Below are positions 44,912-53,805 of a stretch of DNA of 64,000 nt, piece after piece; the first letter of the stretch is position 1, and each line of letters opens with the position of its first letter. The stretch is from Bacteroidales bacterium (GTDB lineage Bacteria > Bacteroidota > Bacteroidia > Bacteroidales > P3). Location: contig JAQVXZ010000001.1 in NCBI GenBank assembly GCA_028708845.1, positions 179,608 through 243,607 on the forward strand. Reading direction: 5' to 3'. The notes under the pieces were generated by a model. It made no database searches. It had not been told where the DNA came from and saw only the letters and a program-made list of their open reading frames with translations. The position numbers and the translations under genes are program-made.

Positions 44912-47116
44912 CTAAAACTTTTTACGCCATTCAATCAGATGCTTCTTATAGCTTTTGTAGAAGTATTTAAACCATTTATCATTTTTGAATTTATCGTCAA
45001 CTATATTACTTTCTCTTATTTTATCAGAGCGTTTAACAAGGTCAAGCGACATCATCATCCCTATTTTCTTTTGAGCATCTTTTGTTTGTTTTTTAGTATA
45101 GCCTAAGTCTTTCAATGAACCTAAGGCTTCAAGGGATCCAAAATACAGTCTATATTTAATTAGCTCTTCAATACTTTTAACAATTAGGTCGTCATTACCA
45201 ATATTAACTAAAATTGTTCTTATTGGTTGATGTTCCACACTCATTTCCCAAAGCGCGTTCTCTGTCCAAAACTCTTCTAATGCTCCATAGTCTTTTACAA
45301 AACCTAATGTGTCGCCCATTTCAAGCTTTTCCATTACATTTTGTTTCATGCTAACATATTCCAATGGCTTTTCAATCTGTCTTTTCAGAAGTCTAACCTT
45401 TTGTTTGTCTAATCTACATTCATAAGAGCCTTTGATTTGCATTGCAGTATTTATAAGCTGGTCAGCTTTGTAGAAATCGTTTCTCCTTATGCAGTCAAGA
45501 ATATTATAAACAAAGCCATCTACTTCGTCTTGTTTCTTTTCGCAAACTTTCTTATCGATAACCCTTAAATAACTATTCATTATATTAATTATTGTTGGGT
45601 CGTTTTCCATTTTATAGGTAGTAATTAGGTCGTTTGTCTTTGCAACCAAACTATCTGCCTTACTTACTTCTCCTTGGAAAATTGCATATTCAGCAGCTGA
45701 CATTCTTTTGGCAGTTATCTCCCGAATGGCTGAGGTATACATTTTATCGACCTCTTTCTTTTCTGCATCAATTTTGGCAAGTCTATTGGCAGATTCCAAA
45801 ACTTCCAAAGCCTTTTCGTAGTTGTTAACAGTCATAAATGTTCTGCTTTCGAAGAACTTATCGTCTATTTCTTTTCTAAGGTTCTTTGTTTTGGTTTGCT
45901 CAACTGCTAAGGATTTTTCAGGGATAGGGTTATTTGATGACGGGATATATTGTTTTTCAATTTCCTTAACTTGTGCCTCTGCATCCGATACGCTATCTTT
46001 AATGTATTTTGCATATTGTTCGGTATAGCCTTGAGGCGGACTTGCATTTTCAATTGAGTCTAGTTTTTGGTCTATTGGAGTAACTGTGCCGATAATTTGA
46101 GCAAGAAGTCTAAGCATTTCAGCTTCGTATTCTCCTCCAACTAGGGCAAGAAGTTCTTTTGTTTTTCTAATTAAGTCGTGTTTAGCTTCGTTGTTTTTAG
46201 CAGTATTCAAGTCTCTTATTTGAGAAATATAGGAGTTCACAATTGTTCTAACAAGGTTGTCGAAGCTGGTTGTGTCGGTTATTGATTCACGGTTTCTTTG
46301 GAAGTAATCGTAGGTGTTTTGCACAAAATCTGCAGCAACATCTGCTCTTCCAATATTGATAGCTCTGTTAGTAACTTCAACGTGGTCTTTATAAATTCCA
46401 GCCCTACATCTGTCGAGATTCTTTTTAACAAAGGCTTTATTACAAATACCATATAAATCTACTTCACAGTAGGAGTTTAACTCTGTAAGTATATCAACCG
46501 CATAGGCATATTTACCTTGATTGATTAGGGAGATTGATTTAAGTAGGTTTTTATCGTAAGCAAATGCAATGAGGTTTTGACATAATTGTGTTTCCTCCTC
46601 ATCAGGATTCATTGTTGAAAGTATGTTAGTGAGGTGATTAGTTGTTAAGACTATTTTCCCACTATCAAGAGTTATTTTAGCCAACTCGTAGTTTGCCATA
46701 ACATTTTTAGGCTGAACATGAATGGCTTTATTAAGAAATTCAGCTGCCTTTTCTTTGTGATTATTAGCAATTGCTCCTATAGCTTTCCGATAATACCAAT
46801 CTCCAATCCTTGGCTCCAAGAAGTCAAGCATTTCTTTGTTTTGCTTAATTAGAGTTTTTAACTCAAATAATTTAGCATAGATTTGATTATCGGTTTTATG
46901 TATTTCATACTTTTCAATAGTCTTGTTAGCTGTTTGTAGTTGGTAGGTATAAACAGGAATCATATCGAGATTTTCAGAAGATATCTGAGATAGCATTTCT
47001 ATCTGTTTATGAATATCATTCATTATATCAGATCGTTGAGAATCGGATAAAACCTGAGATATCGATAAAAAAGGTATTGTTAGTAGAAGTATGATAATAA
47101 AAAAACGCTTGAGCAT
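44912..47116 (-). CDS. Secreted TPR-rich protein of unknown function
   Basis: A 734-residue protein with a clear signal peptide (1-20, LLLTIPFLSISQ). The mature part is almost all helical with TPR-like stretches: AAEFLNKAIHVQPKNVMANYELAKI (about 120-145), YAVDILTELNSYCE (about 203), and NYEKALEVLESANRLAKID (about 430). No enzyme motif is visible. It is flanked by the hydrogenase (27-base gap) and xseA (2-base gap). Its place in the cell envelope does not fit an obvious link to either. Such TPR proteins are common in Bacteroidota and often scaffold envelope machines, but a specific job is not supported. Confidence 0.75.
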   Translation of the reverse strand: MLKRFFIIILLLTIPFLSISQVLSDSQRSDIMNDIHKQIEMLSQISSENLDMIPVYTYQLQTANKTIEKYEIHKTDNQIYAKLFELKTLIKQNKEMLDFLEPRIGDWYYRKAIGAIANNHKEKAAEFLNKAIHVQPKNVMANYELAKITLDSGKIVLTTNHLTNILSTMNPDEEETQLCQNLIAFAYDKNLLKSISLINQGKYAYAVDILTELNSYCEVDLYGICNKAFVKKNLDRCRAGIYKDHVEVTNRAINIGRADVAADFVQNTYDYFQRNRESITDTTSFDNLVRTIVNSYISQIRDLNTAKNNEAKHDLIRKTKELLALVGGEYEAEMLRLLAQIIGTVTPIDQKLDSIENASPPQGYTEQYAKYIKDSVSDAEAQVKEIEKQYIPSSNNPIPEKSLAVEQTKTKNLRKEIDDKFFESRTFMTVNNYEKALEVLESANRLAKIDAEKKEVDKMYTSAIREITAKRMSAAEYAIFQGEVSKADSLVAKTNDLITTYKMENDPTIINIMNSYLRVIDKKVCEKKQDEVDGFVYNILDCIRRNDFYKADQLINTAMQIKGSYECRLDKQKVRLLKRQIEKPLEYVSMKQNVMEKLEMGDTLGFVKDYGALEEFWTENALWEMSVEHQPIRTILVNIGNDDLIVKSIEELIKYRLYFGSLEALGSLKDLGYTKKQTKDAQKKIGMMMSLDLVKRSDKIRESNIVDDKFKNDKWFKYFYKSYKKHLIEWRKKF

Positions 47117-47143
47117 AGTATTGTGTTAGATTTTATTTGCTAA

Positions 47144-48565
47144 TTATTTTGTTTGTGGTAATATTGTTCTTGCTGATGTTTTTGGATTAGCTATTGTATC
47201 ACATCCATTAACACATCCTCCTGGACAAGACATAATTTCAATGAAATTACCTGGACATTCTCCATTTTTAGCATATTGCTTTAATTGGCGAATATTAGCT
47301 TTATTAAGTCCATCAATAATAACCTCATTGATTAGGGATGGGTCTGAAATTGTTTGTTTAACTGATTCAACAACTCCCGCAATCATTGCAAAACCTCTAC
47401 CGTGACCAGCAATAGTCTCATCAAATTCAGTAGGTTCACATTTCTCAAGATCTATTTCTGCTGCATTGAAAAGAGCTTCAAGTTCTTCGTAAGTTATTAC
47501 ATAATCAACTTCTTCTGTTCTAAATGCTTCACTTCTTTTTCCCACACAAGGACTAATGAATACAGTTATTGCTTCAGGGTTTGCTTCTTTAACAAGTTTT
47601 GCGGTGTAAACCATTGGAGAAAGTGTTGTTGAAACATAAGGTAGGATTTCAGGAATATGCTTATAAACTAAGTTCATCCAAGAAGGACAGCAAGATGTTG
47701 TCATAAATGGAGCTCCTTCGTGTAATCTTTCAAGAAGTTCTTCTCTTTCATGTTCTGTTGTAATATTTGCTCCTTTTGCAACTTCTATAACCTCATCAAA
47801 GCCTAATTGCTTAATTCCAGTAAGTACCTTTTTATAATCGCTTTTGAATTGTCCTCCAAGTGAAGGGGCAACCATTGCAACAACTTTTCCTCCTTTAAGA
47901 ATATGTTTGAAAACATCAACCATAAAGGTTTTTTCCATAATTGCACCAAATGGACAGGCTACCATACATTTCCCACAATAAATGCATAAATCTGGGTCAA
48001 TATGTTCTATACCATTTTCATCTTTGGATATTGCTCCAACAGGACATGACTCCTCGCAAGGAACAGGTTGGTAAATAATTGCATGGAATGGACAAGCTTG
48101 CATACATAATCCGCAATTAATACATTTTGAAGGGTCAATTATTGCTTGAGTTTCTCCAATATGTATTGCGTCTTTCTTACAAGCATATATACATGGTCTT
48201 GCAACACAAGTTCTGCAAAGGTTAGTTACAACATAACTACTTTTTACGCAAGATGAACAAGCCTCATCAACAACCGTCATCATAACGTCTGATGTCTCAT
48301 TTCTTTCAATTGCTTTTATTGCATATTCAGAAATAGGAGTTAGCTCATCTGTTTCATCATATATATTATATCCTAGAAGAGCCATAAGCTTATATCTTAT
48401 AACTGCTCTTTCTTTATGGATACAACAACGAGTTTTGACAGCTTCCCTTGGTCTCATTTCCACAGGAATTCTATCAATTTTCTCTATAACTTTGTCTTCT
48501 ATTATAAGTTTGGATAATCTTTGTATTATCTCACGACGAATCTCTACCGCATTATTTATTGCCAT
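47144..48565 (-). CDS. [FeFe] hydrogenase, group B-like
   Basis: A 473-residue iron hydrogenase homologue. Residues 103-210 hold many ferredoxin-type cysteines (CSSC, CRTC, CINCGLCMQACPF, CIYCGKCMVACPF), enough for several [4Fe-4S] clusters. The H-cluster motifs are L1 TSCCPSW (290-296), L2 SPCVGKRSE (338-346) and L3 EIMSCPGGCVNG (443-454), so the ligands C293, C340, C447 and C451 are kept. L3 lacks the GGGQP ending of classic group A enzymes, which suggests group B; the physiological direction of that group is unclear. No maturation genes hydE, hydF or hydG are in the window. It is the last gene of the hydrogenase cluster. Confidence 0.85.
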   Translation of the reverse strand: MAINNAVEIRREIIQRLSKLIIEDKVIEKIDRIPVEMRPREAVKTRCCIHKERAVIRYKLMALLGYNIYDETDELTPISEYAIKAIERNETSDVMMTVVDEACSSCVKSSYVVTNLCRTCVARPCIYACKKDAIHIGETQAIIDPSKCINCGLCMQACPFHAIIYQPVPCEESCPVGAISKDENGIEHIDPDLCIYCGKCMVACPFGAIMEKTFMVDVFKHILKGGKVVAMVAPSLGGQFKSDYKKVLTGIKQLGFDEVIEVAKGANITTEHEREELLERLHEGAPFMTTSCCPSWMNLVYKHIPEILPYVSTTLSPMVYTAKLVKEANPEAITVFISPCVGKRSEAFRTEEVDYVITYEELEALFNAAEIDLEKCEPTEFDETIAGHGRGFAMIAGVVESVKQTISDPSLINEVIIDGLNKANIRQLKQYAKNGECPGNFIEIMSCPGGCVNGCDTIANPKTSARTILPQTK

Positions 48566-48603
48566 AGTAATCTAAAATTTTTTTTAATTAATGATCAAAA
48601 AAC

Positions 48604-48858
48604 CTATCTCTCTACCCCTAATTGGGAGTAGATTTCATTGAGGAGTTTGTCTTCCGTACATTCTGTAATTAAAACATCTCCTACTTTTGCATAAGGTGGC
48701 TTTGATGTTTCCTTTTCATCATCGCAACCAAGGCATGCAGAGCCAACAAAGACAACTTTATCCTTTATCTCTTCAGGAAGTCTATCTTTGATTTTTATTA
48801 GGTCAGAACCTCCTGTAATGTAGCAGTATGTTCCAACGCATATTCTGATATTTAACAT
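48604..48858 (-). CDS. Thioredoxin-like [2Fe-2S] ferredoxin (NuoE/HydC type)
   Basis: An 84-residue protein with the thioredoxin-like ferredoxin cysteine set C7 and C12 (ICVGTYC), then C42 and C45 (GSACLGC), binding one [2Fe-2S] cluster. The domain corresponds to the NuoE or HydC electron-entry module but stands alone. It lies between the PP2C phosphatase (25-base gap) and the group B-like hydrogenase (38-base gap), so it probably carries electrons for that hydrogenase. A second, related gene is at 51865-52113. Confidence 0.85.
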   Translation of the reverse strand: MLNIRICVGTYCYITGGSDLIKIKDRLPEEIKDKVVFVGSACLGCDDEKETSKPPYAKVGDVLITECTEDKLLNEIYSQLGVER

Positions 48859-48883
48859 AATTAATTGGTATTAAGGGTTGGTA

Positions 48884-50086
48884 TTATATAAATTTCAATT
48901 TAACTGTCTTCATATATTTTTCCTCTAAAAGAGAGGCAAGTTTTTTAACCACATTTCTTCTAATCTCAAGCTCCACAGGAAGTGAAGGGTCTTGATGGGC
49001 AATGTTTATTTTGGTTCCAGCAACAATGTCAATAATATCTGCATCCAGAATCATTCTATACATATCCCAATGAGGTCCTTTTTGGTCTATGTTTTTCGGA
49101 AAATCTTCTTCTAAAATTGAAGCAAGAGATCCTAAGGTAATAATGCCTTCGGTCACCAGGTCAATTCCTTCCATTTTTGAAGATGGAGGCAGCCCTGCTA
49201 TAACATCATTCAAATCAATAATGATTTCAAGACCTAATTCTCTTGATACTATTTTTGAAGTTGTTCCTCCACAAACTATTTTTTTACCTTTATAATCTCT
49301 AATTATTTCAGCAAGGTACTTATCCTTTGCTTCAGTGAAAGGAGGTCCTGTGCAAATTAGTAATCTTCTTGGTTCTCTAACATAAAAAACCACACAGCTT
49401 GTGTCGTCTTTTGGTCTTAGTATATCGTTTAGATCTGCCTGCTTAACTATTTTTCGAGAAAGTTCACGTGCAGATATATCTATATTTTCTTTTATAGTTT
49501 CAAGAATAAATTCATTTACCCCATCACCCCAGCCAAAAGGCATATTACTATTGCCTATCCCCGATTGAGATACCCCATCGGAAAAGAAAACTAACCTATC
49601 TTCTTTTTGAAGTAATATATTGGAAAGTTTTATGGTTCTAGTATCTGAATTCGTACTTGATAGTTTAGATTGAATAATTAGGTTTTCTGCTGGCAGCTTA
49701 ATGATTTTATTATCCCTAACTAATATTAAATCAGGATTATCGTATTCAACTATTTTGCCATTACCATCAGATTCAACATCAACAATGGTAAAGGTTGAAT
49801 AGCTAATATTTCTAATACTATCAACAGGGAGGGTATCCATAATTGTTTTTGCAGTTCGAGTTATTGGCTCTCTTCTTTTTCTAAAGTTAAGGGCCATTGA
49901 AGCTGTCATTGTTGAAAGAACGTTCGCCTTAACTCCTGAACCAAGTCCGTCAGATAGAACAGCAATTGTTCTATTCTCCTTTATTGACTTATGCATTAAT
50001 ACGCTATCACCACAAACAATATTACCATGTTTATTGTGCTGAAAAGAACCTACTTCGATGTATAATTTATTATTAACTTGCAACAT
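48884..50086 (-). CDS. SpoIIE-type PP2C protein phosphatase linked to hydrogenases
   Basis: A 400-residue protein. Residues 1-235 are a SpoIIE/PP2C serine phosphatase domain with the metal-binding aspartates in VLSDGLGSG (about 43-51), FFSDGVSQSG (about 171-180) and RPKDDTSCVVFYV (about 223-235). The remaining 160 residues form a separate domain (LLICTGPPFTEAKDKYLAE ... KIVCGGTTSKIV ... IDLVTEGIITLG) that I associate with phosphatases encoded beside sensory [FeFe] hydrogenases. It is in the middle of the cluster, directly after the PAS hydrogenase gene. The likely role is to turn the hydrogenase sensor's state into protein dephosphorylation; the target is unknown. Confidence 0.85.
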   Translation of the reverse strand: MLQVNNKLYIEVGSFQHNKHGNIVCGDSVLMHKSIKENRTIAVLSDGLGSGVKANVLSTMTASMALNFRKRREPITRTAKTIMDTLPVDSIRNISYSTFTIVDVESDGNGKIVEYDNPDLILVRDNKIIKLPAENLIIQSKLSSTNSDTRTIKLSNILLQKEDRLVFFSDGVSQSGIGNSNMPFGWGDGVNEFILETIKENIDISARELSRKIVKQADLNDILRPKDDTSCVVFYVREPRRLLICTGPPFTEAKDKYLAEIIRDYKGKKIVCGGTTSKIVSRELGLEIIIDLNDVIAGLPPSSKMEGIDLVTEGIITLGSLASILEEDFPKNIDQKGPHWDMYRMILDADIIDIVAGTKINIAHQDPSLPVELEIRRNVVKKLASLLEEKYMKTVKLKFI

Positions 50087-50107
50087 ATACTATATGTAAT
50101 TATCAGT

Positions 50108-51865
50108 TTATTTCAATTCTTTTTCAGAATGTGATTCCAGAATTGAATTTAACATGGACTCAGTAAATGAAGCGTTTTCACCAAGAAGGAAAGCAATTTG
50201 TTGAACTACTTTCATGTTTTCCATAATTACTTCTTTAGTCCTATTAAGCACTAAATCTTCTCTCACCTGAGGAGAATGAAGATTCTGAATTAATCCGCAA
50301 ACAAGTGAATGATTTTGAATTGATATAATTGAAACATTATAGTAGCTCTCACCATCTCTAATATCTTGTTCAACAAGATCTACTCCTGTCTCAAGAACTT
50401 GTGAAAATAGTTTATGGAAAGAAACAAGCTTAGTAAAGTCTGCATTTCTTAACCCTGGATTAGTTTCATAGATTTGCATAACTTCTTCGCCTAAGAGTTC
50501 TGCAAAGTTTTGATTTGCATCAACAACCTTCATCTTATCGTTAACAATAACAATACCTGAAGGCATTTTCTTTAGAAGTATATTTGTTTTGTCTTGAGCC
50601 ATTCTTCTCATATATGACACGCACATATCAGTTTCTGCTTTGCCAGACAATAATGCTTTTGCAAATTCTCTACAATTGTCATAACCACATCCACTGCAAT
50701 TAAGCTCATCTGCTTCACTCTTTTTGTTTACCCAAGAAAGAGCTTCATAGACTTGTTGAAGTGAATATTCTTCTTTTTCAACCTTAGGAATAAAATCATA
50801 GCTTGTTGAAATATCAATTGAATCTAGAATGTTTTCAGTTTCTTTATCCCTTTCATTCACCTTAACATTTTCCAAAACATTAAGTCTTTTTGAAGCAGAG
50901 GATCTAGAGTTTGTTGAGCCAGGTCCTCTTATACAACCTGCATCACAAGTCATAATTTCAATGAAGGTTTTACATGTTGGATCTATGCTTTCAAAGTCAT
51001 TGAATATATCAATTAGGTTTTGAACTCCAGAGAAGGTCATATATCTAATTGGTACTTTTTTTGTTGAATTATGATTAATTCTATCAACATCAGAAGTTAT
51101 TGAGTCAATCATACAAGTTAACATTCCTCCATCAATAGGGTAGAGATTCCCTTTGTTAGCTCTCATTGGAATAAATTCATCTTCCTCTGTTGGAGTCATA
51201 AATTCAGGGAAAATACCCATTGATTGAAATAGGGTATTCATATCTTTAAATGTAAGGACGTAGTCAATAAGTCCAGGGAACTGATCAACTTCTTCCTTTT
51301 TTGCAATACAAGGACCAACAAAAAGCACCTTGCAATCAGGATAAATTGTTTTAAGGAATTTGGCATGAGCAACCATAGGAGAATAAACAGGTGCTATTGC
51401 ACTCGAATATTGAGGGTAGTATTTCTTTATAAGCAATATGGCAGAAGGGCAACAAGACGAAAGATATACTCCGTTATCTTGTTTTTCTAACCAACGCTTG
51501 GTGTCCACTGCTACCTTTTCTGCTCCAAGAGCAGTTTCTGAAACACCATAAAATCCAGCTTCTCTATATGCTGCAATTATTTTATTAATGTCTTCATTAT
51601 TATAGTCACTCAAGTAGCTTGGAGCAAGAGAAACAATTATTTTCTCATTTTGAAGTGCTTGAACTACTTTAGGAATATCATCTCTAATCTTTTTAGCATT
51701 AGCTGGACATACTTGTGTACATTTCCCACAATAAATACATAATTCTGGGATTACGGATGCAGAACTATCTTCCAATTTAATTGCTTTAACTGGACAATAC
51801 TTCACACATTTATAACAATCCTGACAATTGTTCTTTTCTGTATAAATTGCTGATGATTTATTCAT
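50108..51865 (-). CDS. Sensory [FeFe] hydrogenase with PAS domain (group C, HydS-like)
   Basis: A 585-residue multidomain protein. Two N-terminal [4Fe-4S] sites (CQDCYKCVKYCP, CIYCGKCTQVCP; 14-53) lead into an H-cluster domain with L1 SSCCPSA (136-142), L2 GPCIAKKEE (184-192) and L3 EIMTCDAGCIRG (303-314). Another Fe-S site of the CxxCGYxxC type follows (C390, C393, C398, C415), then a PAS domain at about 430-540 and a helical tail. The altered L1 (A in place of W) and the PAS domain mark the sensory class rather than a bulk H2 producer. The stop overlaps nothing downstream; upstream its ATG overlaps the ferredoxin stop by one base. Confidence 0.88.
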   Translation of the reverse strand: MNKSSAIYTEKNNCQDCYKCVKYCPVKAIKLEDSSASVIPELCIYCGKCTQVCPANAKKIRDDIPKVVQALQNEKIIVSLAPSYLSDYNNEDINKIIAAYREAGFYGVSETALGAEKVAVDTKRWLEKQDNGVYLSSCCPSAILLIKKYYPQYSSAIAPVYSPMVAHAKFLKTIYPDCKVLFVGPCIAKKEEVDQFPGLIDYVLTFKDMNTLFQSMGIFPEFMTPTEEDEFIPMRANKGNLYPIDGGMLTCMIDSITSDVDRINHNSTKKVPIRYMTFSGVQNLIDIFNDFESIDPTCKTFIEIMTCDAGCIRGPGSTNSRSSASKRLNVLENVKVNERDKETENILDSIDISTSYDFIPKVEKEEYSLQQVYEALSWVNKKSEADELNCSGCGYDNCREFAKALLSGKAETDMCVSYMRRMAQDKTNILLKKMPSGIVIVNDKMKVVDANQNFAELLGEEVMQIYETNPGLRNADFTKLVSFHKLFSQVLETGVDLVEQDIRDGESYYNVSIISIQNHSLVCGLIQNLHSPQVREDLVLNRTKEVIMENMKVVQQIAFLLGENASFTESMLNSILESHSEKELK

Positions 51866-52113
51866 TACTCTTTTTTAAGCTCCTTATCTAATATTTCAAA
51901 TAATTTGGTCTGTGTTACTTCTTTATATGTAGTATTGTCAATAGTTAGAACTGGTCCTTCCTGACATTTCTCAGAACATAATTGTCCCTTAAAGTTAACA
52001 TTGGCTTCTAAACCTTTATTTTTGATATACTCTTGTATTATTTCAAGGTTTTTGTTATTACCTCTTGAAAAGCAAGAACTGCCTAAACATATTGTTATTT
52101 CTTTTTTTTCCAT
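51865..52113 (-). CDS. Thioredoxin-like [2Fe-2S] ferredoxin preceding the sensory hydrogenase
   Basis: An 82-residue protein with C9, C14 (ICLGSSC), C46 and C50 (QLCSEKC), the classic C-x4-C and C-x3-C set of thioredoxin-like [2Fe-2S] ferredoxins. It begins 4 bases after ettA and shares one base with the next gene. It is probably the electron partner of the sensory hydrogenase. It differs from the second copy in the spacing of the last cysteine pair, so the two are not a recent duplication. Confidence 0.85.
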   Translation of the reverse strand: MEKKEITICLGSSCFSRGNNKNLEIIQEYIKNKGLEANVNFKGQLCSEKCQEGPVLTIDNTTYKEVTQTKLFEILDKELKKE

Positions 52114-52117
52114 CTTT

Positions 52118-53800
52118 TTAATCTGCGATAAGTTTTTTAAATCTTGTTCTTTTAGGAGTTACGTCTCCTAAACGTTTCTTCTTGTTTTCTTCATATTCAG
52201 AATAAGAACCTTCAAAGAAATAAACTTCAGAATTACCTTCAAAAGCAAGTATATGAGTTGCGATTCTATCTAAGAACCATCTATCGTGAGATATAACAAC
52301 TGCACATCCAGCAAAGTCTTCTAATCCTTCTTCTAAGGCTCTAAGAGTATTTATGTCAATATCGTTAGTTGGTTCATCTAAAAGAAGCACATTTGCTTCT
52401 GACTTAAGAGTTAGAGCTAAATGTAGTCTATTTCTTTCTCCACCAGATAGAACGCCTGTTTTCTTGTTTTGGTCTACTCCAGAGAAATTAAAACGAGAAA
52501 CATAAGCTCTTGAATTAATAAGTCTTCCTCCCATTTGAATTTGTTCGTTACCTTCTGAAATAACTTCCCAAACAGATTTTTCAGGATCTATGCTTGCATG
52601 TTGCTGGTCAACATAACCTAACTTAACTGTTTCTCCAATTTCAACATTTCCTGAGTCAGCCTTTTGAAGCTCCATTATCATTCTAAATAATGTTGTTTTC
52701 CCGGCTCCGTTTGGTCCAATAACTCCAACAATTCCTGCAGGAGGTAGTGAGAAACTAAGACCTTCAAACAATATCTTATCTCCAAATGCTTTACGGACAT
52801 CATTAAATGTAATAACATTTGTTCCTAAACGAGGTCCGTTTGGAATATATATTTCAAGTTTATCTTCCTTTTCTTTAGTGTCTTGAGACATCATTTGATC
52901 GTAAGCATTCAAACGAGCTTTCCCTTTTGCATGACGAGCCTTAGGACTCATCCTAACCCATTCTAACTCTCTTTCAAGTGTTTTCTTTCGCTTGGATTCA
53001 GTCTTTTCTTCATTCTCCATCCTCTTAGTTTTTTGTTCTAACCAAGAAGAATAGTTGCCCTCCCATGGTATTCCTTCACCTCTATCAAGTTCTAAAATCC
53101 ATCCTGCAACATTATCTAAGAAATACCTATCGTGAGTTACAGCAATAACTGTGCCTTTATATTGATGAAGATATTGTTCTAACCAATCAATTGATTCAGC
53201 ATCTAAGTGGTTGGTTGGTTCATCTAGAAGAAGAATATCAGGTTCTTGAAGAAGTAGGCGGCAAAGTGCAATCCTACGACGTTCTCCTCCTGAAAGGTTT
53301 TTCACAACTGCATCTTCCTCAGGACAACGAAGTGCATCCATGGCTCTTTCAAGCTTGTTATCAAGGTTCCATGCATCGTGGTGCTCCATAAGTTCCATAA
53401 CCTCTCCCTGACGTTCCATAAGTTTTGACATTTCGTCATCACTCATGGGCTCAGCAAACTTATTATTTATCTCATCATATTCCTTTATTATGTCAGCAAC
53501 CTCTTTAACTCCTTCCATAACAATTTCTTTAACCGTTTTGGTTTCGTCAAGATGAGGTTCTTGCTCTAAGTAACCAACACTATAACCAGGAGAGAAATGA
53601 ACTTCTCCTTGGTGTGATTTGTCTAGTCCTGCAATAATTTTCAAAAGAGTAGATTTCCCTGAACCATTTAAACCTATTATACCTATCTTAGCTCCATAAT
53701 AGAAAGAAAGATAAATATCCTTTAAAACTTGTTTGTTTGGAGGGAATGTCTTTCCTACTCCAACCATTGAAAATATTATTTTTTTATCGTCTAATGCCAT
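52118..53800 (-). CDS. ettA: Energy-dependent translational throttle protein EttA (ABC-F)
   Basis: A 560-residue ABC-F ATPase that binds the ribosomal E site and gates early elongation according to the ATP/ADP ratio. Two ATP-binding cassettes are complete: Walker A GLNGSGKST (about 43) and GPNGAGKTT (about 365), signatures LSGGERRR and LSGGERNR, and Walker B DEPTNHLD and DEPTNDID. The linker between them has the charged helices of the family. It lies between recJ (5-base gap) and the first ferredoxin gene (4-base gap), so an energy-sensing translation factor is physically coupled to the hydrogenase sensor cluster. Confidence 0.93.
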   Translation of the reverse strand: MALDDKKIIFSMVGVGKTFPPNKQVLKDIYLSFYYGAKIGIIGLNGSGKSTLLKIIAGLDKSHQGEVHFSPGYSVGYLEQEPHLDETKTVKEIVMEGVKEVADIIKEYDEINNKFAEPMSDDEMSKLMERQGEVMELMEHHDAWNLDNKLERAMDALRCPEEDAVVKNLSGGERRRIALCRLLLQEPDILLLDEPTNHLDAESIDWLEQYLHQYKGTVIAVTHDRYFLDNVAGWILELDRGEGIPWEGNYSSWLEQKTKRMENEEKTESKRKKTLERELEWVRMSPKARHAKGKARLNAYDQMMSQDTKEKEDKLEIYIPNGPRLGTNVITFNDVRKAFGDKILFEGLSFSLPPAGIVGVIGPNGAGKTTLFRMIMELQKADSGNVEIGETVKLGYVDQQHASIDPEKSVWEVISEGNEQIQMGGRLINSRAYVSRFNFSGVDQNKKTGVLSGGERNRLHLALTLKSEANVLLLDEPTNDIDINTLRALEEGLEDFAGCAVVISHDRWFLDRIATHILAFEGNSEVYFFEGSYSEYEENKKKRLGDVTPKRTRFKKLIAD

Positions 53801-53805
53801 TCTTA

